Shown here: positions 1-7,832 of the stretch, one piece after another
Layout of the letters: every line of letters begins with the position of its first letter
How positions within the stretch are numbered: the first letter of the stretch is position 1
Origin: a virus
Length of the DNA stretch: 20,301 nt
Strand: one strand, 5' to 3'
Virus record (IMG/VR): IMGVR_UViG_3300025151_000395
Location: 1-20,301 of that record
Translations under genes and position numbers: made by a program
The notes under the pieces: model-generated
The model's input: the letters and a program-made list of their open reading frames with translations, nothing else
Told to the model about the DNA's origin: nothing
Database searches by the model: none

Positions 1-553
1 CTTCTGAGAATACATCTGGTGCTCCAGAACCTTCAACAAAAGATGTACCGATAACTTGACATTTAGTGTTATCTCCACCTGTTTCTGTTTCTCCATCTTT
101 AGATGAAATAGTCTTACCAACAAAGCTGGTGCTAGCACCATTATCTACAGGTGCTGACTCTATTCTTACTATGATTGTTTCAGCCGTACTAGACTCTTCG
201 TAACCTACAGCAAAAACCATTCCCTTGATTAGAAAGTCTACTGAAGTTCCACTATCTACTGATTCTTCAACTGTGTATGTAATGCTAGAACCAGACGCAG
301 GAATTGAATGAGAGCCAACAAGCACGAAGCTTCTGTCTGTCATAGAAATCTTGGTTCTATCTTCTAAAAATCGGAATTGAGGGTCATCCGTAGGAACTTT
401 GGCTACCTTAGAGAGATACACGAAAAAAGGTGATTCATCTGGGGCCAACTCCGCTACACGGTCTGAGAAATTGAACAGTCTACGAGTGTGAAAGCCTGAA
501 GAGGCCGCACCCGGGTCGCCAACATTCACAATTCCTTGATTGTAATTTGCCAT
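1..553 (-). CDS. Major capsid protein, N-terminal part (runs off the left edge)
   Basis: The visible 184 residues begin MANYNQGIVNVGD and continue with a stretch reading LAPDESPFFVYLSKVAKV, then DDPQFRFLEDR. A line of this type (start of the shell subunit, a 'P-F...L.K..' segment, then an aromatic/acidic 'F.F.ED' patch) is typical of HK97-fold major capsid proteins of the group related to phage SU10 (DUF5309-like). I infer the family from memory of that pattern. The start is ATG at 551-553, preceded by AAGGAG seven nt upstream. It is the last visible gene of the leftward operon, after portal and scaffold, which is the usual order. The C-terminal part lies outside the window. A minor head or decoration protein is the main alternative. 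Confidence 0.75.
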   Translation of the reverse strand, partial: MANYNQGIVNVGDPGAASSGFHTRRLFNFSDRVAELAPDESPFFVYLSKVAKVPTDDPQFRFLEDRTKISMTDRSFVLVGSHSIPASGSSITYTVEESVDSGTSVDFLIKGMVFAVGYEESSTAETIIVRIESAPVDNGASTSFVGKTISSKDGETETGGDNTKCQVIGTSFVEGSGAPDVFSE

Positions 554-566
554 TTAGGGCTCCTTG

Positions 567-1322
567 TTATATTTGTTTTCTATTTGAAATGCTCATAACA
601 CCCTTCCAAACATCCTCTAATTCATTAGGTTGTTCAGGAGCAGAACCTTGAACCACACCAGCCGTAGTTGGAATAGTTTTAGTTTTTTGAACAGCTTCTA
701 AGTTTGGCGATACTTTACTTTCTCCACCTTTATGCTTTCTGTACACATCAACCAACAAGTCCAAAGGAAGTTCTTCTCTTGGTGTCGTTGCAAACTGTAT
801 AAAATCATCAGCCATATTCGGGTCTGTAATGCCATGCTTACTAGCTAGGTCTTGCTTTAGGTTGTTAATTGCCATTTGTTGCTGAAACCCTGCCATCTGT
901 TCTTGAACAGCTTGCTGAGCAACAGCCTTTTCTTGTTGCACCCTCATCTCATAAGAGGGAGAACCCGGCTTGTAATAAGCTTCCCAAGGGTCAAAAGAAT
1001 CTTCTGTAACCTTTGGTTCTTCTTGCTTACTAGCCGTATTACCACTAAGTGTGTTTCTCATAGCCTCAACAACATCGGGTCTGTCTTGTAAAACTTTTCC
1101 CAACTGTTGATACTTACGAAGCTCCTCGACTTCGTTATTAAGCTTATCATAATCAGCAGATTTCTTGTCATACATTGATTGAAACTTCTTAGCCTCATCT
1201 ACGACTTCTTCTCCTGCAGGTGCTGGAGTTTCTCCTCCTACCTGTTCTGGCTCAACAACTTGTTCTAAAACTTCGCCTTCTACACCTTCTATTGTGGTAT
1301 TTTCGTGCATAGTGTTATCCAT
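567..1322 (-). CDS. Scaffold / head assembly protein
   Basis: This 251-residue protein is acidic at its N-terminus (rich in Glu, Val, Pro and Gly over residues 1-45). It then has a likely coiled coil around residues 47-75, a short segment with QDRPDVVEAMRNTL, and a Gln-rich helical stretch around 125-155. It has no enzyme motif. A disordered acidic start, a central coiled coil and a position exactly between portal and major capsid genes are the hallmarks of capsid scaffolds that line the procapsid interior and are later removed. The start at 1322 has GAGGA five nt upstream; the in-frame ATG four codons later lacks a comparable site. The identification rests on position and composition, not on a recognised domain. 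Confidence 0.72.
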   Translation of the reverse strand: MDNTMHENTTIEGVEGEVLEQVVEPEQVGGETPAPAGEEVVDEAKKFQSMYDKKSADYDKLNNEVEELRKYQQLGKVLQDRPDVVEAMRNTLSGNTASKQEEPKVTEDSFDPWEAYYKPGSPSYEMRVQQEKAVAQQAVQEQMAGFQQQMAINNLKQDLASKHGITDPNMADDFIQFATTPREELPLDLLVDVYRKHKGGESKVSPNLEAVQKTKTIPTTAGVVQGSAPEQPNELEDVWKGVMSISNRKQI

Positions 1323-1354
1323 TATATTCCTCGATTTCTTTTAGTTAGCATCAC

Positions 1355-1414
1355 CTAATTAAAGATGTCTGTAAAAGCAGAACCGGGAATTGTTCCCACT
1401 ACTTCTGTTTTCAT
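1355..1414 (-). CDS. Possible 19-residue peptide between portal and scaffold
   Basis: The portal stop codon overlaps an ATG (TAATG), opening a short frame MKTEVVGTIPGSAFTDIFN that ends at TAG (1355-1357). It almost fills the gap between portal and scaffold. Translational coupling through the TAATG overlap would be the only way to start it, since no Shine-Dalgarno site is visible. Nothing identifies a function. It may be chance, and I list it because the gap is otherwise unexplained. Confidence 0.3.
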   Translation of the reverse strand: MKTEVVGTIPGSAFTDIFN

Positions 1415-3312
1415 TAGCTTACAGCCTGTGTTTCTGAATCAACAATTCTTTTTAGATTATCAACTTGAACCTTAGTTTTAAACTTGGTATCATTCTTGAT
1501 TTCATTAAGCCTGCTCTTGAACTTCTCAGTTTCAGCCCTCTTTCTTGAATTAAGCGTTTCACGCTCTGCAGTCTGGAGGTCTCCACTAAGTTTCTTAACT
1601 TGGCTTTCGAGTTGTTTGATATAAGATTGCATCTGAGCCATTTGACCCTTTCGCTGTAAGACACCTTCTTTGTCAAAGATTTCAGTTTTCTTTAAAACCT
1701 CGACATCATCTACCAGATTCATTCTAAATGCCTCAAGGTAAAGCTGATACTCAGCCATTCTATTTGAGGGTAGAGTTGAACCGGATATGATTCTCACATC
1801 ATAATGCCCCACCGTGATGTTGTTTGTGATGGCATTAATTTCCTGACTCTTATCATCATACATATTTACCGTAAACTGAGTAATATCATTGTTTGGCTGT
1901 ACGATTCTAAATGTCTTGGAGTAAGTATAATGACCCTTGGCTAGGTTGTATAAACTTTTACCTAACCTTGTCAAACTTCCTTCAATATCCCTTAACTTAG
2001 ACTTGCCACGAGTCTCGCCCATTTCAGCAAGCATTGCAGTACCACGAACTGTTTCTGGAGCTGATTCTCTAAAACCCTGCATCAACTCTGGGATACCAAA
2101 ACTTAAATCTATATAGTGCTCTATTCTACTCATTAAATTATAAAACTCTCCTGACAATGATTGTGGGGCAGGGAAATGAGGTGCACCGAACTCAGGGTTA
2201 TAAGGTATGACAGCATTAGGTCTAGCCCAATCCTGCTCCAACTGCCCCAAATCATCTACGCTCCCCTCTGGAACCATAAGCTTTAGTCCAGCAGAGGCTT
2301 GAGCGTGTGAGAGAGTGAGAGAGAAAAGCTTATTTAAAAGTCTTTGTGAATCTTTTACTTTTGATATATCTGACTTTGGATAAGGTGTACCTGTCCAAAT
2401 ATTAGGAACTGGTATAATCGGATATATGTCTGTATTCAATATTTGTTCATACAAAAGAATATTACCTGCAGTTGCACAAACTTTAATTCTTGTTTGAGTT
2501 ACCTCTACTATCTCTATCATCTCAGCTTGTATTAACAACTGAGCATTCTCTGATTCAATAAACTGATTATACTTATCAACATCTAGTATAACTTCCGAAC
2601 CATCTTGCTTGTTAAATACCCTATAAAAAGGTACTTTTACTTTCATAAATCTTTCTAGTATTCTATACTTATTAACCCTGTTGTATTCTGATTCATATGT
2701 AACATCTGGAGTAAAAGATTGAGAAGAGTTTTTTCTTCCTGACTCAGGATAATCTTCTTCATCATAATATGTTTCTAGGTCTTGTAAAAAAGGTTCAACT
2801 TGCGGATACATATTTACAAGCTGGTCTTCAGTTAGGATGGTAGATAGTATAATACCAGATGCATCATCTGCATAACGATGTCTTGAGGCAGGGTCTACAT
2901 AAACTCTAAATGGGTCTACATAAGTATACTTAACTTCACCTCTTCCGTAATCAGCTTCAGGGTCAATATATGCATACAAGTAACCCATACCTGCAGTAGC
3001 ATAATCATGGACAGCTTGCTTGAATTGAGTATCTCCATCTGATATATCCCATATATACTCAAGTATAGTTCTCCAAACATTAGATATTCTACTGTCTGAG
3101 TCTTCTCTACCTACTGCACTATACTTAGGAGACCTAGAAGTCAACAATGATTTTAGTTTTTCTATTGCCGCATATACACGGTCAATAACAAAATCACCTT
3201 GACCAACTGCTCTTAACGCATCTGATTCTTCTTGTGAATAATGATTACCTAGAAAAAAGTCTACAGAGTCTCTAGCTTCTACATCCCATTCAGACCTAGC
3301 ATCTCTCCACAT
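1414..3312 (-). CDS. Portal protein
   Basis: This is the dodecameric ring at the capsid vertex through which DNA is pumped. From the first ATG it has 632 residues, in the size range of P22-type portals. Visible family features are the N-terminal helix rich in Trp/Arg/Asp leading to DSVDFFLGNHYS, the segment YVDPFRVYVDPASRHRYADD around residues 130-150, and a long C-terminal coiled coil from about residue 560 (KQLESQVKKLSGDLQTAERE) with charged repeats. It follows the large terminase and precedes the scaffold, as expected. The start is uncertain: the ATG at 3312 has only a GGAG one nt away. The frame stays open for 44 codons back to the terminase stop, and the last 23 codons of that stretch look coding (see findings, possible ATT start at 3381). 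Confidence 0.88.
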   Translation of the reverse strand: MWRDARSEWDVEARDSVDFFLGNHYSQEESDALRAVGQGDFVIDRVYAAIEKLKSLLTSRSPKYSAVGREDSDSRISNVWRTILEYIWDISDGDTQFKQAVHDYATAGMGYLYAYIDPEADYGRGEVKYTYVDPFRVYVDPASRHRYADDASGIILSTILTEDQLVNMYPQVEPFLQDLETYYDEEDYPESGRKNSSQSFTPDVTYESEYNRVNKYRILERFMKVKVPFYRVFNKQDGSEVILDVDKYNQFIESENAQLLIQAEMIEIVEVTQTRIKVCATAGNILLYEQILNTDIYPIIPVPNIWTGTPYPKSDISKVKDSQRLLNKLFSLTLSHAQASAGLKLMVPEGSVDDLGQLEQDWARPNAVIPYNPEFGAPHFPAPQSLSGEFYNLMSRIEHYIDLSFGIPELMQGFRESAPETVRGTAMLAEMGETRGKSKLRDIEGSLTRLGKSLYNLAKGHYTYSKTFRIVQPNNDITQFTVNMYDDKSQEINAITNNITVGHYDVRIISGSTLPSNRMAEYQLYLEAFRMNLVDDVEVLKKTEIFDKEGVLQRKGQMAQMQSYIKQLESQVKKLSGDLQTAERETLNSRKRAETEKFKSRLNEIKNDTKFKTKVQVDNLKRIVDSETQAVS

Positions 3313-3406
3313 TCTCCATAGCTGTCTGTTTACTTCCGACTTCTGTACTTCGTTCTTTTCTAACTCTCGTATACTAGAAATAGATACACCTACCTTTTTG
3401 GTGGTG

Positions 3407-3436
3407 AATATACAAAGATAAATATATACAATGCAA
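3407..3436 (-). promoter_or_regulatory. Internal promoter in front of the portal gene
   Basis: On the minus strand the -35 box TTGCAT (3431-3436) is followed after 18 nt by the -10 box TATATT (3407-3412). The whole element, starting TTCTTGC and ending GTATATT, matches three other sites in the window with identical spacing. It lies in the only sizeable gap of the leftward operon, between the terminase stop and the portal, so it could raise head-protein expression over packaging-protein expression. The predicted start of transcription is near 3400. Confidence 0.55.
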
Positions 3437-3444
3437 GAACTTTT

Positions 3445-5043
3445 TTATATTTTTTGTCCAGTTACCCAAGATATAACTCTTTTGGTTGTTTTTGACACAG
3501 ACTTAACTGTTTTGTTTTCTAGAAAATCCAATGCATCAAACTTCTTACTAACAGGAGGCCTAGCTTTATTTATAGCATACCACAAGCCATCAAGTATATC
3601 ATCATTCTTTCCTTTTGGAAACTGAAACATTTCATCAACTAAGCTATTATGACTTCTTTTTATAAACATCTTTCTTCTGTTTACTATTGGTGCTAGCAAT
3701 GACTCCAACCTATCTTCTTTTTTTATACCACTAGGAGGTCTAACACCTAATGCTATGCCCGGAGCAACCTTTCTTTCTTTACCAGATAAACTATTGACAG
3801 CATCTTTTATTATACCCTGAGCACCAACATGCTCAACATTAACTCTTTTTACAGGAGAAAACTCTCTAGCATACTCAAGTATTTGTTCTGGCATATCATA
3901 TAAAGGTATATGTTCTCTCATGTAATCAATGACATATATGTTTCTATCACTATCTATACCTATTACCATAATAATCTGATAGTCACTAGACTCTGTAGCT
4001 TCATAAGCTAAGTCAACACCCATATAAATATTTACAGGTATAGCATCTTTTGTATTGACAAGGTATGCATATCCATCCCTGCTTTCAAACTCATGGTCAT
4101 AATACTCAAGTCTATCTGTTTTAAACTTTGCATTCTCTAAATCTCTAGCTTCATTTAGATACTCTTGTGCAAACTTATGTGCTAAGCCTACATCTTCAAA
4201 CCTTCTTCTTATATCTAAAAGCTTTTCTTTTGAAAAGTAACTAGGCCAAAGAACTGTACCATCTGTATCTATAGCCTTGTGATACATAACATCCCATGCA
4301 TAACTTCTCTTATCTCTTTCTGCTTCTACATATCCATCATATATACTTTGCAAGAATGAATCATAGTGCACTATTGTACCAATCAACCAGATTGAACCTT
4401 CATTACCTTTTGAGTTCTCAAGTGCAGGTTCTACTGTTGACATAACCCACTCTTTAATCTCTCTTCTTCTGTCTGGTGTTTTTGTATTTAACTCTGATTC
4501 AAAGTCATCAAGTATAATCTTTGTATATCTTAACCCTAGCTGAGAACGACCACGAAGTCTTTGTGATGTACCCTTGGCTATAATTCTATCACCTTTGCTA
4601 GTTGTAAACTCTTTTTCAGTCCACTTACTTCCTTGTATGCTACCAAAGTAATAGTTAAGTGCAGGATTTGTTTCTATGTGGTTTTGTAAGTATTTGATAT
4701 GGTCAATAGCCTGAGACTGTTCCTCAGCAACCCAAGCAATAAATTCTTTCTTTCCCTCTGGATTAAAGTAAAGATGGTACAGCAATGCTGTCTTAGCTAA
4801 CGTAGACTTACTGTGTCCTCTAGGAAGTATGATACAGTTTCTTTTCTTAGTCTCATCTAATAGTAAGTTGTTTAATTCATAGTGATATGCGGCAGGAGTT
4901 GACTTCATAAAGTCATCTGGTAAGAACAACTGACCGAAAGATATAATGTCTTTTCTTGCTAGCTCAAGAACTCTCTCTTTCTCAGACACATTGTTCTTAT
5001 TTATATTTACTTTCTTAGGTTTAGGCACTCTTCTGATAACCAA
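3445..5043 (-). CDS. terL: Terminase large subunit (packaging ATPase and nuclease)
   Basis: This is the motor that translocates DNA into the prohead and cuts the concatemer. The N-terminal ATPase domain has a Walker A-like loop PRGHSKST (residues 74-81) and a Walker B run IILDDFE (176-182), ending in the catalytic Glu. The C-terminal RNase H-like nuclease domain shows its acidic triad in VDLAYE (Asp344), NVEHVGAQ (Glu404) and KNDDILDGL (about 480-490). The length of 532 residues is normal. The start is not clean: the frame begins at a TTG (5043) inside the end of the preceding gene, with AGGA too close to serve. A GTG at 5028 is an alternative, and translation probably relies on coupling to the upstream gene. 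Confidence 0.95.
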   Translation of the reverse strand: MVIRRVPKPKKVNINKNNVSEKERVLELARKDIISFGQLFLPDDFMKSTPAAYHYELNNLLLDETKKRNCIILPRGHSKSTLAKTALLYHLYFNPEGKKEFIAWVAEEQSQAIDHIKYLQNHIETNPALNYYFGSIQGSKWTEKEFTTSKGDRIIAKGTSQRLRGRSQLGLRYTKIILDDFESELNTKTPDRRREIKEWVMSTVEPALENSKGNEGSIWLIGTIVHYDSFLQSIYDGYVEAERDKRSYAWDVMYHKAIDTDGTVLWPSYFSKEKLLDIRRRFEDVGLAHKFAQEYLNEARDLENAKFKTDRLEYYDHEFESRDGYAYLVNTKDAIPVNIYMGVDLAYEATESSDYQIIMVIGIDSDRNIYVIDYMREHIPLYDMPEQILEYAREFSPVKRVNVEHVGAQGIIKDAVNSLSGKERKVAPGIALGVRPPSGIKKEDRLESLLAPIVNRRKMFIKRSHNSLVDEMFQFPKGKNDDILDGLWYAINKARPPVSKKFDALDFLENKTVKSVSKTTKRVISWVTGQKI

Positions 5044-5378
5044 TCCTGTTTAGGAACCTTTTCAAACACCTTAGTTCCTTGCATAAGAGCAGGGCCAATA
5101 GTATACATCCAAGCATCTATCACCTCATCTTTCTTATGAACCTTAACAATTCTTCTTTCATAAAGACCTGTGTCTATACTTTCATATATATCATAACCTG
5201 CTATGTCTGCTTTATCTACATCCATAACCTCAACAACCATACCTTTTGCATTCCTATCATGTAAAGCGGCAGGAAAATGCCTGTGCCCCGGAAAGACTAA
5301 AGAAAACCCATTGACACTATATGTGTCTCGTTTTCCATTTCTTAGTGTTCCGTATACTGCTAACTTATTCGTCTTCAT
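5007..5378 (-). CDS. Gamma-glutamylcyclotransferase / AIG2-like protein
   Basis: Starting at the ATG at 5378, this 123-residue protein opens with the family's substrate-loop signature (YGTLRNG, residues 9-15). Later it has DIYESIDTGLYERR, where Glu66 sits where the catalytic acid is expected and the Tyr-Glu-Arg-Arg follows as in GGCT/GGACT enzymes. The family releases 5-oxoproline (pyroglutamate) from gamma-glutamyl amines, peptides or isopeptides. The frame extends 25 codons further upstream, but that part overlaps the preceding gene fully; the chosen start overlaps it by 14 nt, which suits coupling. It lies between a small acidic protein and TerL. A link to the amidoligases of the right arm is proposed in the findings. 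A few AIG2-like proteins may have other substrates. Confidence 0.82.
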   Translation of the reverse strand: MKTNKLAVYGTLRNGKRDTYSVNGFSLVFPGHRHFPAALHDRNAKGMVVEVMDVDKADIAGYDIYESIDTGLYERRIVKVHKKDEVIDAWMYTIGPALMQGTKVFEKVPKQDWLSEECLNLRK

Positions 5379-5556
5379 CAAAGTCTTCTTTAAAGTTCCA
5401 ATATTCTTGTAAATCATCAATTGGAAACATTTGGTGTTCATAAAACAACTCATATATCTCAGTTGCTATTAATTGAACATCCATATCGTTATCCAAGTTC
5501 CTATTAGAATTGTTGGCATGCTCTAAGACTTGAAGGCATATTTCGTATAGATTCAA
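5365..5556 (-). CDS. Small acidic protein of unknown function
   Basis: The 63-residue product is acidic and probably helical, ending in an Asp/Glu-rich tail (KEDFDEDE). I recognise no domain. It starts at a TTG (5554-5556) that overlaps the TGA of the TerS-like gene by 4 nt (TTGA), and an AAGGA lies eight nt upstream, so the unusual start codon is well supported. Its end overlaps the cyclotransferase start. Position between the two terminase genes hints at a packaging or host-takeover accessory, but nothing in the sequence proves that. Confidence 0.65.
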   Translation of the reverse strand: MNLYEICLQVLEHANNSNRNLDNDMDVQLIATEIYELFYEHQMFPIDDLQEYWNFKEDFDEDE

Positions 5557-6308
5557 CTTTCTATTTCCTTTTTAGCTTCTGCAAGCTTTTTTGTGTTATT
5601 GCCACTTATTGCATCAAGCTGTTCACTTGAAAAACCTTGAAACAAAGTAACAGATTCAGACTTCTTCTCTGTATCTCTCATACCAGCTATAGCAACAAGT
5701 TCTTTCAACAAAGATACTTTATCACTATCCCTAGATGCTTCTGACTCAATAATGTCTTTCATCTTCTCAAGTATGTAAAGAGGCGTTATCTCAGCCTCAT
5801 TCATTACCTTTTCTATTTCTTCTCGTATCAAACCTTGTATCCTTTTTGTACTCATAAGTAGACCTGCATTCTTCTTAGCATGTTTTCTGCTTTTAGCAGG
5901 GAATGCTTTCATAAATGCATCTACTGTATCTTCACCCTTTGCTACATACTTAGCAAATAAAAATTCTTTTCTTGTAGGTGACTTCCTTTCCTTTACTACT
6001 TCATAAGCTGTTTTGTCCTGAGCACCGAAAGAATACATGTTCTTTCTCATTGCTCCTTTCATCTTTGTTGATTTGTTGCAAACAAAGGAACCTATAACAG
6101 TTCTAATGTAGTCAACATATACATTACCTCTTTTTAAAGAACCTCTTTTTAAAACCTGACATACTTGGCCATCATCACATAGTACCCATTCTTCTGACTT
6201 TGCAGTTCTCCAGTCATGATGTAATACTTGCTTTGGATACCATTCTTGAAACTCAGTCTCATTATCAAATAGATAATAGTCTTTGTTCTTTATCTTTCTT
6301 ATTTTCAC
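5553..6308 (-). CDS. Probable terminase small subunit
   Basis: In the middle of this 251-residue protein, TRKEFLFAKYVAKGEDTVDAF (about 111-131) is followed by the AFPAKSRKHAKKNAGLLMST stretch and a helix ending MKDIIES. This is the pattern of small terminase DNA-binding domains: 'F...Y...G....AF..A', then a clip of Lys/Ala residues, then 'A..LL....I...I'. The protein recognises the packaging site and stimulates TerL. An N-terminal extension of about 110 residues (KDYYLFDNETEFQEWYPKQV onward) is not typical and may be a separate beta-rich domain. The start is GTG, overlapping the phosphoesterase stop as TAGTG, with only a weak SD. The gene lies two genes upstream of terL, as expected. Confidence 0.72.
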   Translation of the reverse strand: MKIRKIKNKDYYLFDNETEFQEWYPKQVLHHDWRTAKSEEWVLCDDGQVCQVLKRGSLKRGNVYVDYIRTVIGSFVCNKSTKMKGAMRKNMYSFGAQDKTAYEVVKERKSPTRKEFLFAKYVAKGEDTVDAFMKAFPAKSRKHAKKNAGLLMSTKRIQGLIREEIEKVMNEAEITPLYILEKMKDIIESEASRDSDKVSLLKELVAIAGMRDTEKKSESVTLFQGFSSEQLDAISGNNTKKLAEAKKEIES

Positions 6309-7066
6309 TAAGCTTTGATAACTTTACCATCAACTGTACTTACCCCATTTACTATCTGATGAACAGTTACATTGAAGTTTCTGTTCTTATGAAAGTCTAC
6401 AATAGCAAATGCATGTTGCCAATTATGTTGTCTGTTACCTAACCACTCGTTAGCTTCAGCTCTCATGTCCTTTAAGCATCCTATTGACCATGCTGATTTA
6501 ACCCCGTCAATATGAGTAATGGATGATTGCTGTATATCATGATGATGTCCATACATAACATTACCACCAAGGCGAAGCAAGTGGTTACGAGTATGATTAA
6601 CCCCAGCGAAATGATGTCCGTGATAGAAATTGATTTTACCAATCTTAAGCATCTTGCCAATCTTGTGGTACTTGTATCCACGCTCAGCAAGTTTAAGTGC
6701 ATTTTTAACAAGCATATCTCTAGCCAGATACGGATTCTCCTCAACAAATCTATTAAGCCAATCATCATGGTTCCCCTCACAGAAATGACGTTCTTTAGTT
6801 CCTGCCTTATCCAATGAAGCATCTATAATGTCCATACCTTTATTTACTTCTTTTATCTCTTCGTAAACAAAAGGTAACTGATATTCCAATGGAGGCCTTT
6901 TCTTTTTCTTCCATTGCCAATGGGACACAGACTCCCATTCACCCGTGTCCCCTAAATCAATATATATATCTGGCTTAACAAGCTCAATAGCCTTACACAA
7001 TACTTTTATTGCTTTCTTGTCTTCAAATGGAAAGTGCTTGTCGGGAGTAACTATAGCTCTTTTCAC
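6308..7066 (-). CDS. Calcineurin-like metallophosphoesterase
   Basis: All metal-ligand blocks of the binuclear metallophosphoesterase fold are visible in order: PDKH (Asp9, His11), LGDTGE (Gly39, Asp40), EGNHDDW (Asn99, His100), YHGHHF and YGHHHD. The 252-residue length fits a single catalytic domain. The family hydrolyses phosphomono- or diesters; the substrate here (DNA ends, nucleotides or protein phosphate) cannot be told. The start is GTG at 7064-7066 with GGGAG seven nt upstream; an ATG five nt upstream in another frame stops at once. It overlaps the tiny membrane-peptide gene by 4 nt (GTGA) and abuts the TerS-like gene. Similar enzymes are often found beside phage terminase genes. Confidence 0.85.
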   Translation of the reverse strand: MKRAIVTPDKHFPFEDKKAIKVLCKAIELVKPDIYIDLGDTGEWESVSHWQWKKKKRPPLEYQLPFVYEEIKEVNKGMDIIDASLDKAGTKERHFCEGNHDDWLNRFVEENPYLARDMLVKNALKLAERGYKYHKIGKMLKIGKINFYHGHHFAGVNHTRNHLLRLGGNVMYGHHHDIQQSSITHIDGVKSAWSIGCLKDMRAEANEWLGNRQHNWQHAFAIVDFHKNRNFNVTVHQIVNGVSTVDGKVIKA

Positions 7067-7173
7067 TTCATTACTCCCTTAAGCACCTTTACTAGGCATA
7101 TGATAAATAATCCTTCCAAGAAAAACCATAGCTTTCCAGAAATCATTGCTAATGTTACTAATGCTACCTTCAT
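7063..7173 (-). CDS. 36-residue membrane peptide
   Basis: This short frame reads MKVALVTLAMISGKLWFFLE, then a hydrophobic run GLFIICLVKVL, and ends KGVMK. Hydrophobic residues dominate positions 3-29, with lysines at the C-terminal end, so it is probably a single-span membrane peptide. It has a good SD site (AGGAG, seven nt from ATG 7171-7173). Its start overlaps the preceding stop (TAATG) and its end overlaps the phosphoesterase start (GTGA). These overlaps argue that it is a real gene. It could be a holin-like or host-membrane effector peptide, but no family is recognised. Confidence 0.65.
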   Translation of the reverse strand: MKVALVTLAMISGKLWFFLEGLFIICLVKVLKGVMK

Positions 7174-7457
7174 TACTTATCTCCTCTCTTCTCCCATAAT
7201 AAGTCCCCTACACCTAGTTGAAACAATCCGTTAGCCAATGTGTCAATATAATGCTCATCTTGCTCTGCAAAGCCAGCATTGGTAAGTATAGCATGTATTG
7301 TCTCATGTATTAATGTTTCTTTCTTTCTTGAAAGTGTTTGCTCTTTGTCAATGTTAATTACACATTCTTTTGTATTGTGCATACCTAGTACAATACCTCC
7401 CTCTACTTTCATCTCATCAACAAGTTTTACTTTGTAATGGTGTCCACCGATTATCAT
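7173..7457 (-). CDS. HExxH zinc metallopeptidase-like protein
   Basis: This 94-residue protein has a classic zincin signature in ETLIHETIHAIL (His51, Glu52, His55). A candidate third ligand, Glu68, lies in EHYIDTLANGL. Short proteins of this type in phages resemble the catalytic core of ImmA/IrrE or SprT-like peptidases. ImmA/IrrE enzymes cleave repressors, but no HTH partner is next to this gene. The N-terminal half is beta-rich with a VLGMHNTKECVINID segment that precedes the catalytic helix as in the family. ATG 7455-7457 has GGAGAG three nt upstream and overlaps the previous stop as ATGA. Confidence 0.72.
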   Translation of the reverse strand: MIIGGHHYKVKLVDEMKVEGGIVLGMHNTKECVINIDKEQTLSRKKETLIHETIHAILTNAGFAEQDEHYIDTLANGLFQLGVGDLLWEKRGDK

Positions 7458-7681
7458 TTGCTCTCCAATAGTTTAGTTACTGTTATTTTGTCTTGCATTC
7501 CCGGTATAACAATCTTCTCAAAGTATTCGCATCCTTTTTCAACTGAACACTTCTCACCACTTAACTTTTCAGATAACCTAAATGATAAACCTTTCTCTGT
7601 CCTAGTAAAGACACAACCGACGCATTTGCCTGCATCCCAGTTTGCACAATGTGTTCTCGCTATGTTAAGTAATTTATTCAT
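7454..7681 (-). CDS. Small Cys-rich protein, first gene of the leftward operon
   Basis: Starting at the ATG at 7681 the product has 75 residues and carries HCANWDAGKCVGC near its N-terminus, followed by further Cys residues (EKCSVEKGC). The His/Cys pattern suggests a small zinc site, but I recognise no named family. The frame is open 14 codons further upstream, but that part lies over the operon promoter (-10 at 7694-7699), so 7681 is preferred. The predicted transcript would then have a 5' leader of only about 6 nt (see findings). It ends with ATGA overlap to the metallopeptidase gene. Confidence 0.6.
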   Translation of the reverse strand: MNKLLNIARTHCANWDAGKCVGCVFTRTEKGLSFRLSEKLSGEKCSVEKGCEYFEKIVIPGMQDKITVTKLLESK

Positions 7682-7693
7682 ATACCGTGCCTG

Positions 7694-7723
7694 AATATAT
7701 AAACATAAGTATAAATATGTCAA
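7694..7723 (-). promoter_or_regulatory. Main leftward promoter
   Basis: On the minus strand a perfect -35 box TTGACA (7718-7723) and a -10 box TATATT (7694-7699) are separated by 18 nt, preceded by TTTC. It faces the packaging and head genes and is divergent from the rightward promoter at 7750-7779. It is the best sigma70-like promoter in the window and is likely read by unmodified host RNA polymerase. Predicted transcription start is near 7687. Confidence 0.7.
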
Positions 7724-7749
7724 GAAATTAATTTATTTTAAAATAGTTC

Positions 7750-7779
7750 TTGCTTTTTGTGTACTTTGCTTAGTATATT
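7750..7779 (+). promoter_or_regulatory. Rightward promoter of the divergent pair
   Basis: TTGCTT (7750-7755) and TATATT (7774-7779) are separated by 18 nt, and the element begins GTTCTTGC like the portal promoter. It points to the small gene starting at 7864. The -35 elements of the two divergent promoters are about 27 bp apart, so polymerase binding at one could affect the other. Confidence 0.55.
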
Positions 7780-7832
7780 ATTAGGGACTTAAGCCCGGGA
7801 GTTACTTAGTTTACTTAGTAAAGAAAGAAAAT

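Noticed and set aside
6481-6822. Open frames on either strand opposite or within the phosphoesterase gene
   Set aside because: They are shadows of a gene with all catalytic motifs intact.
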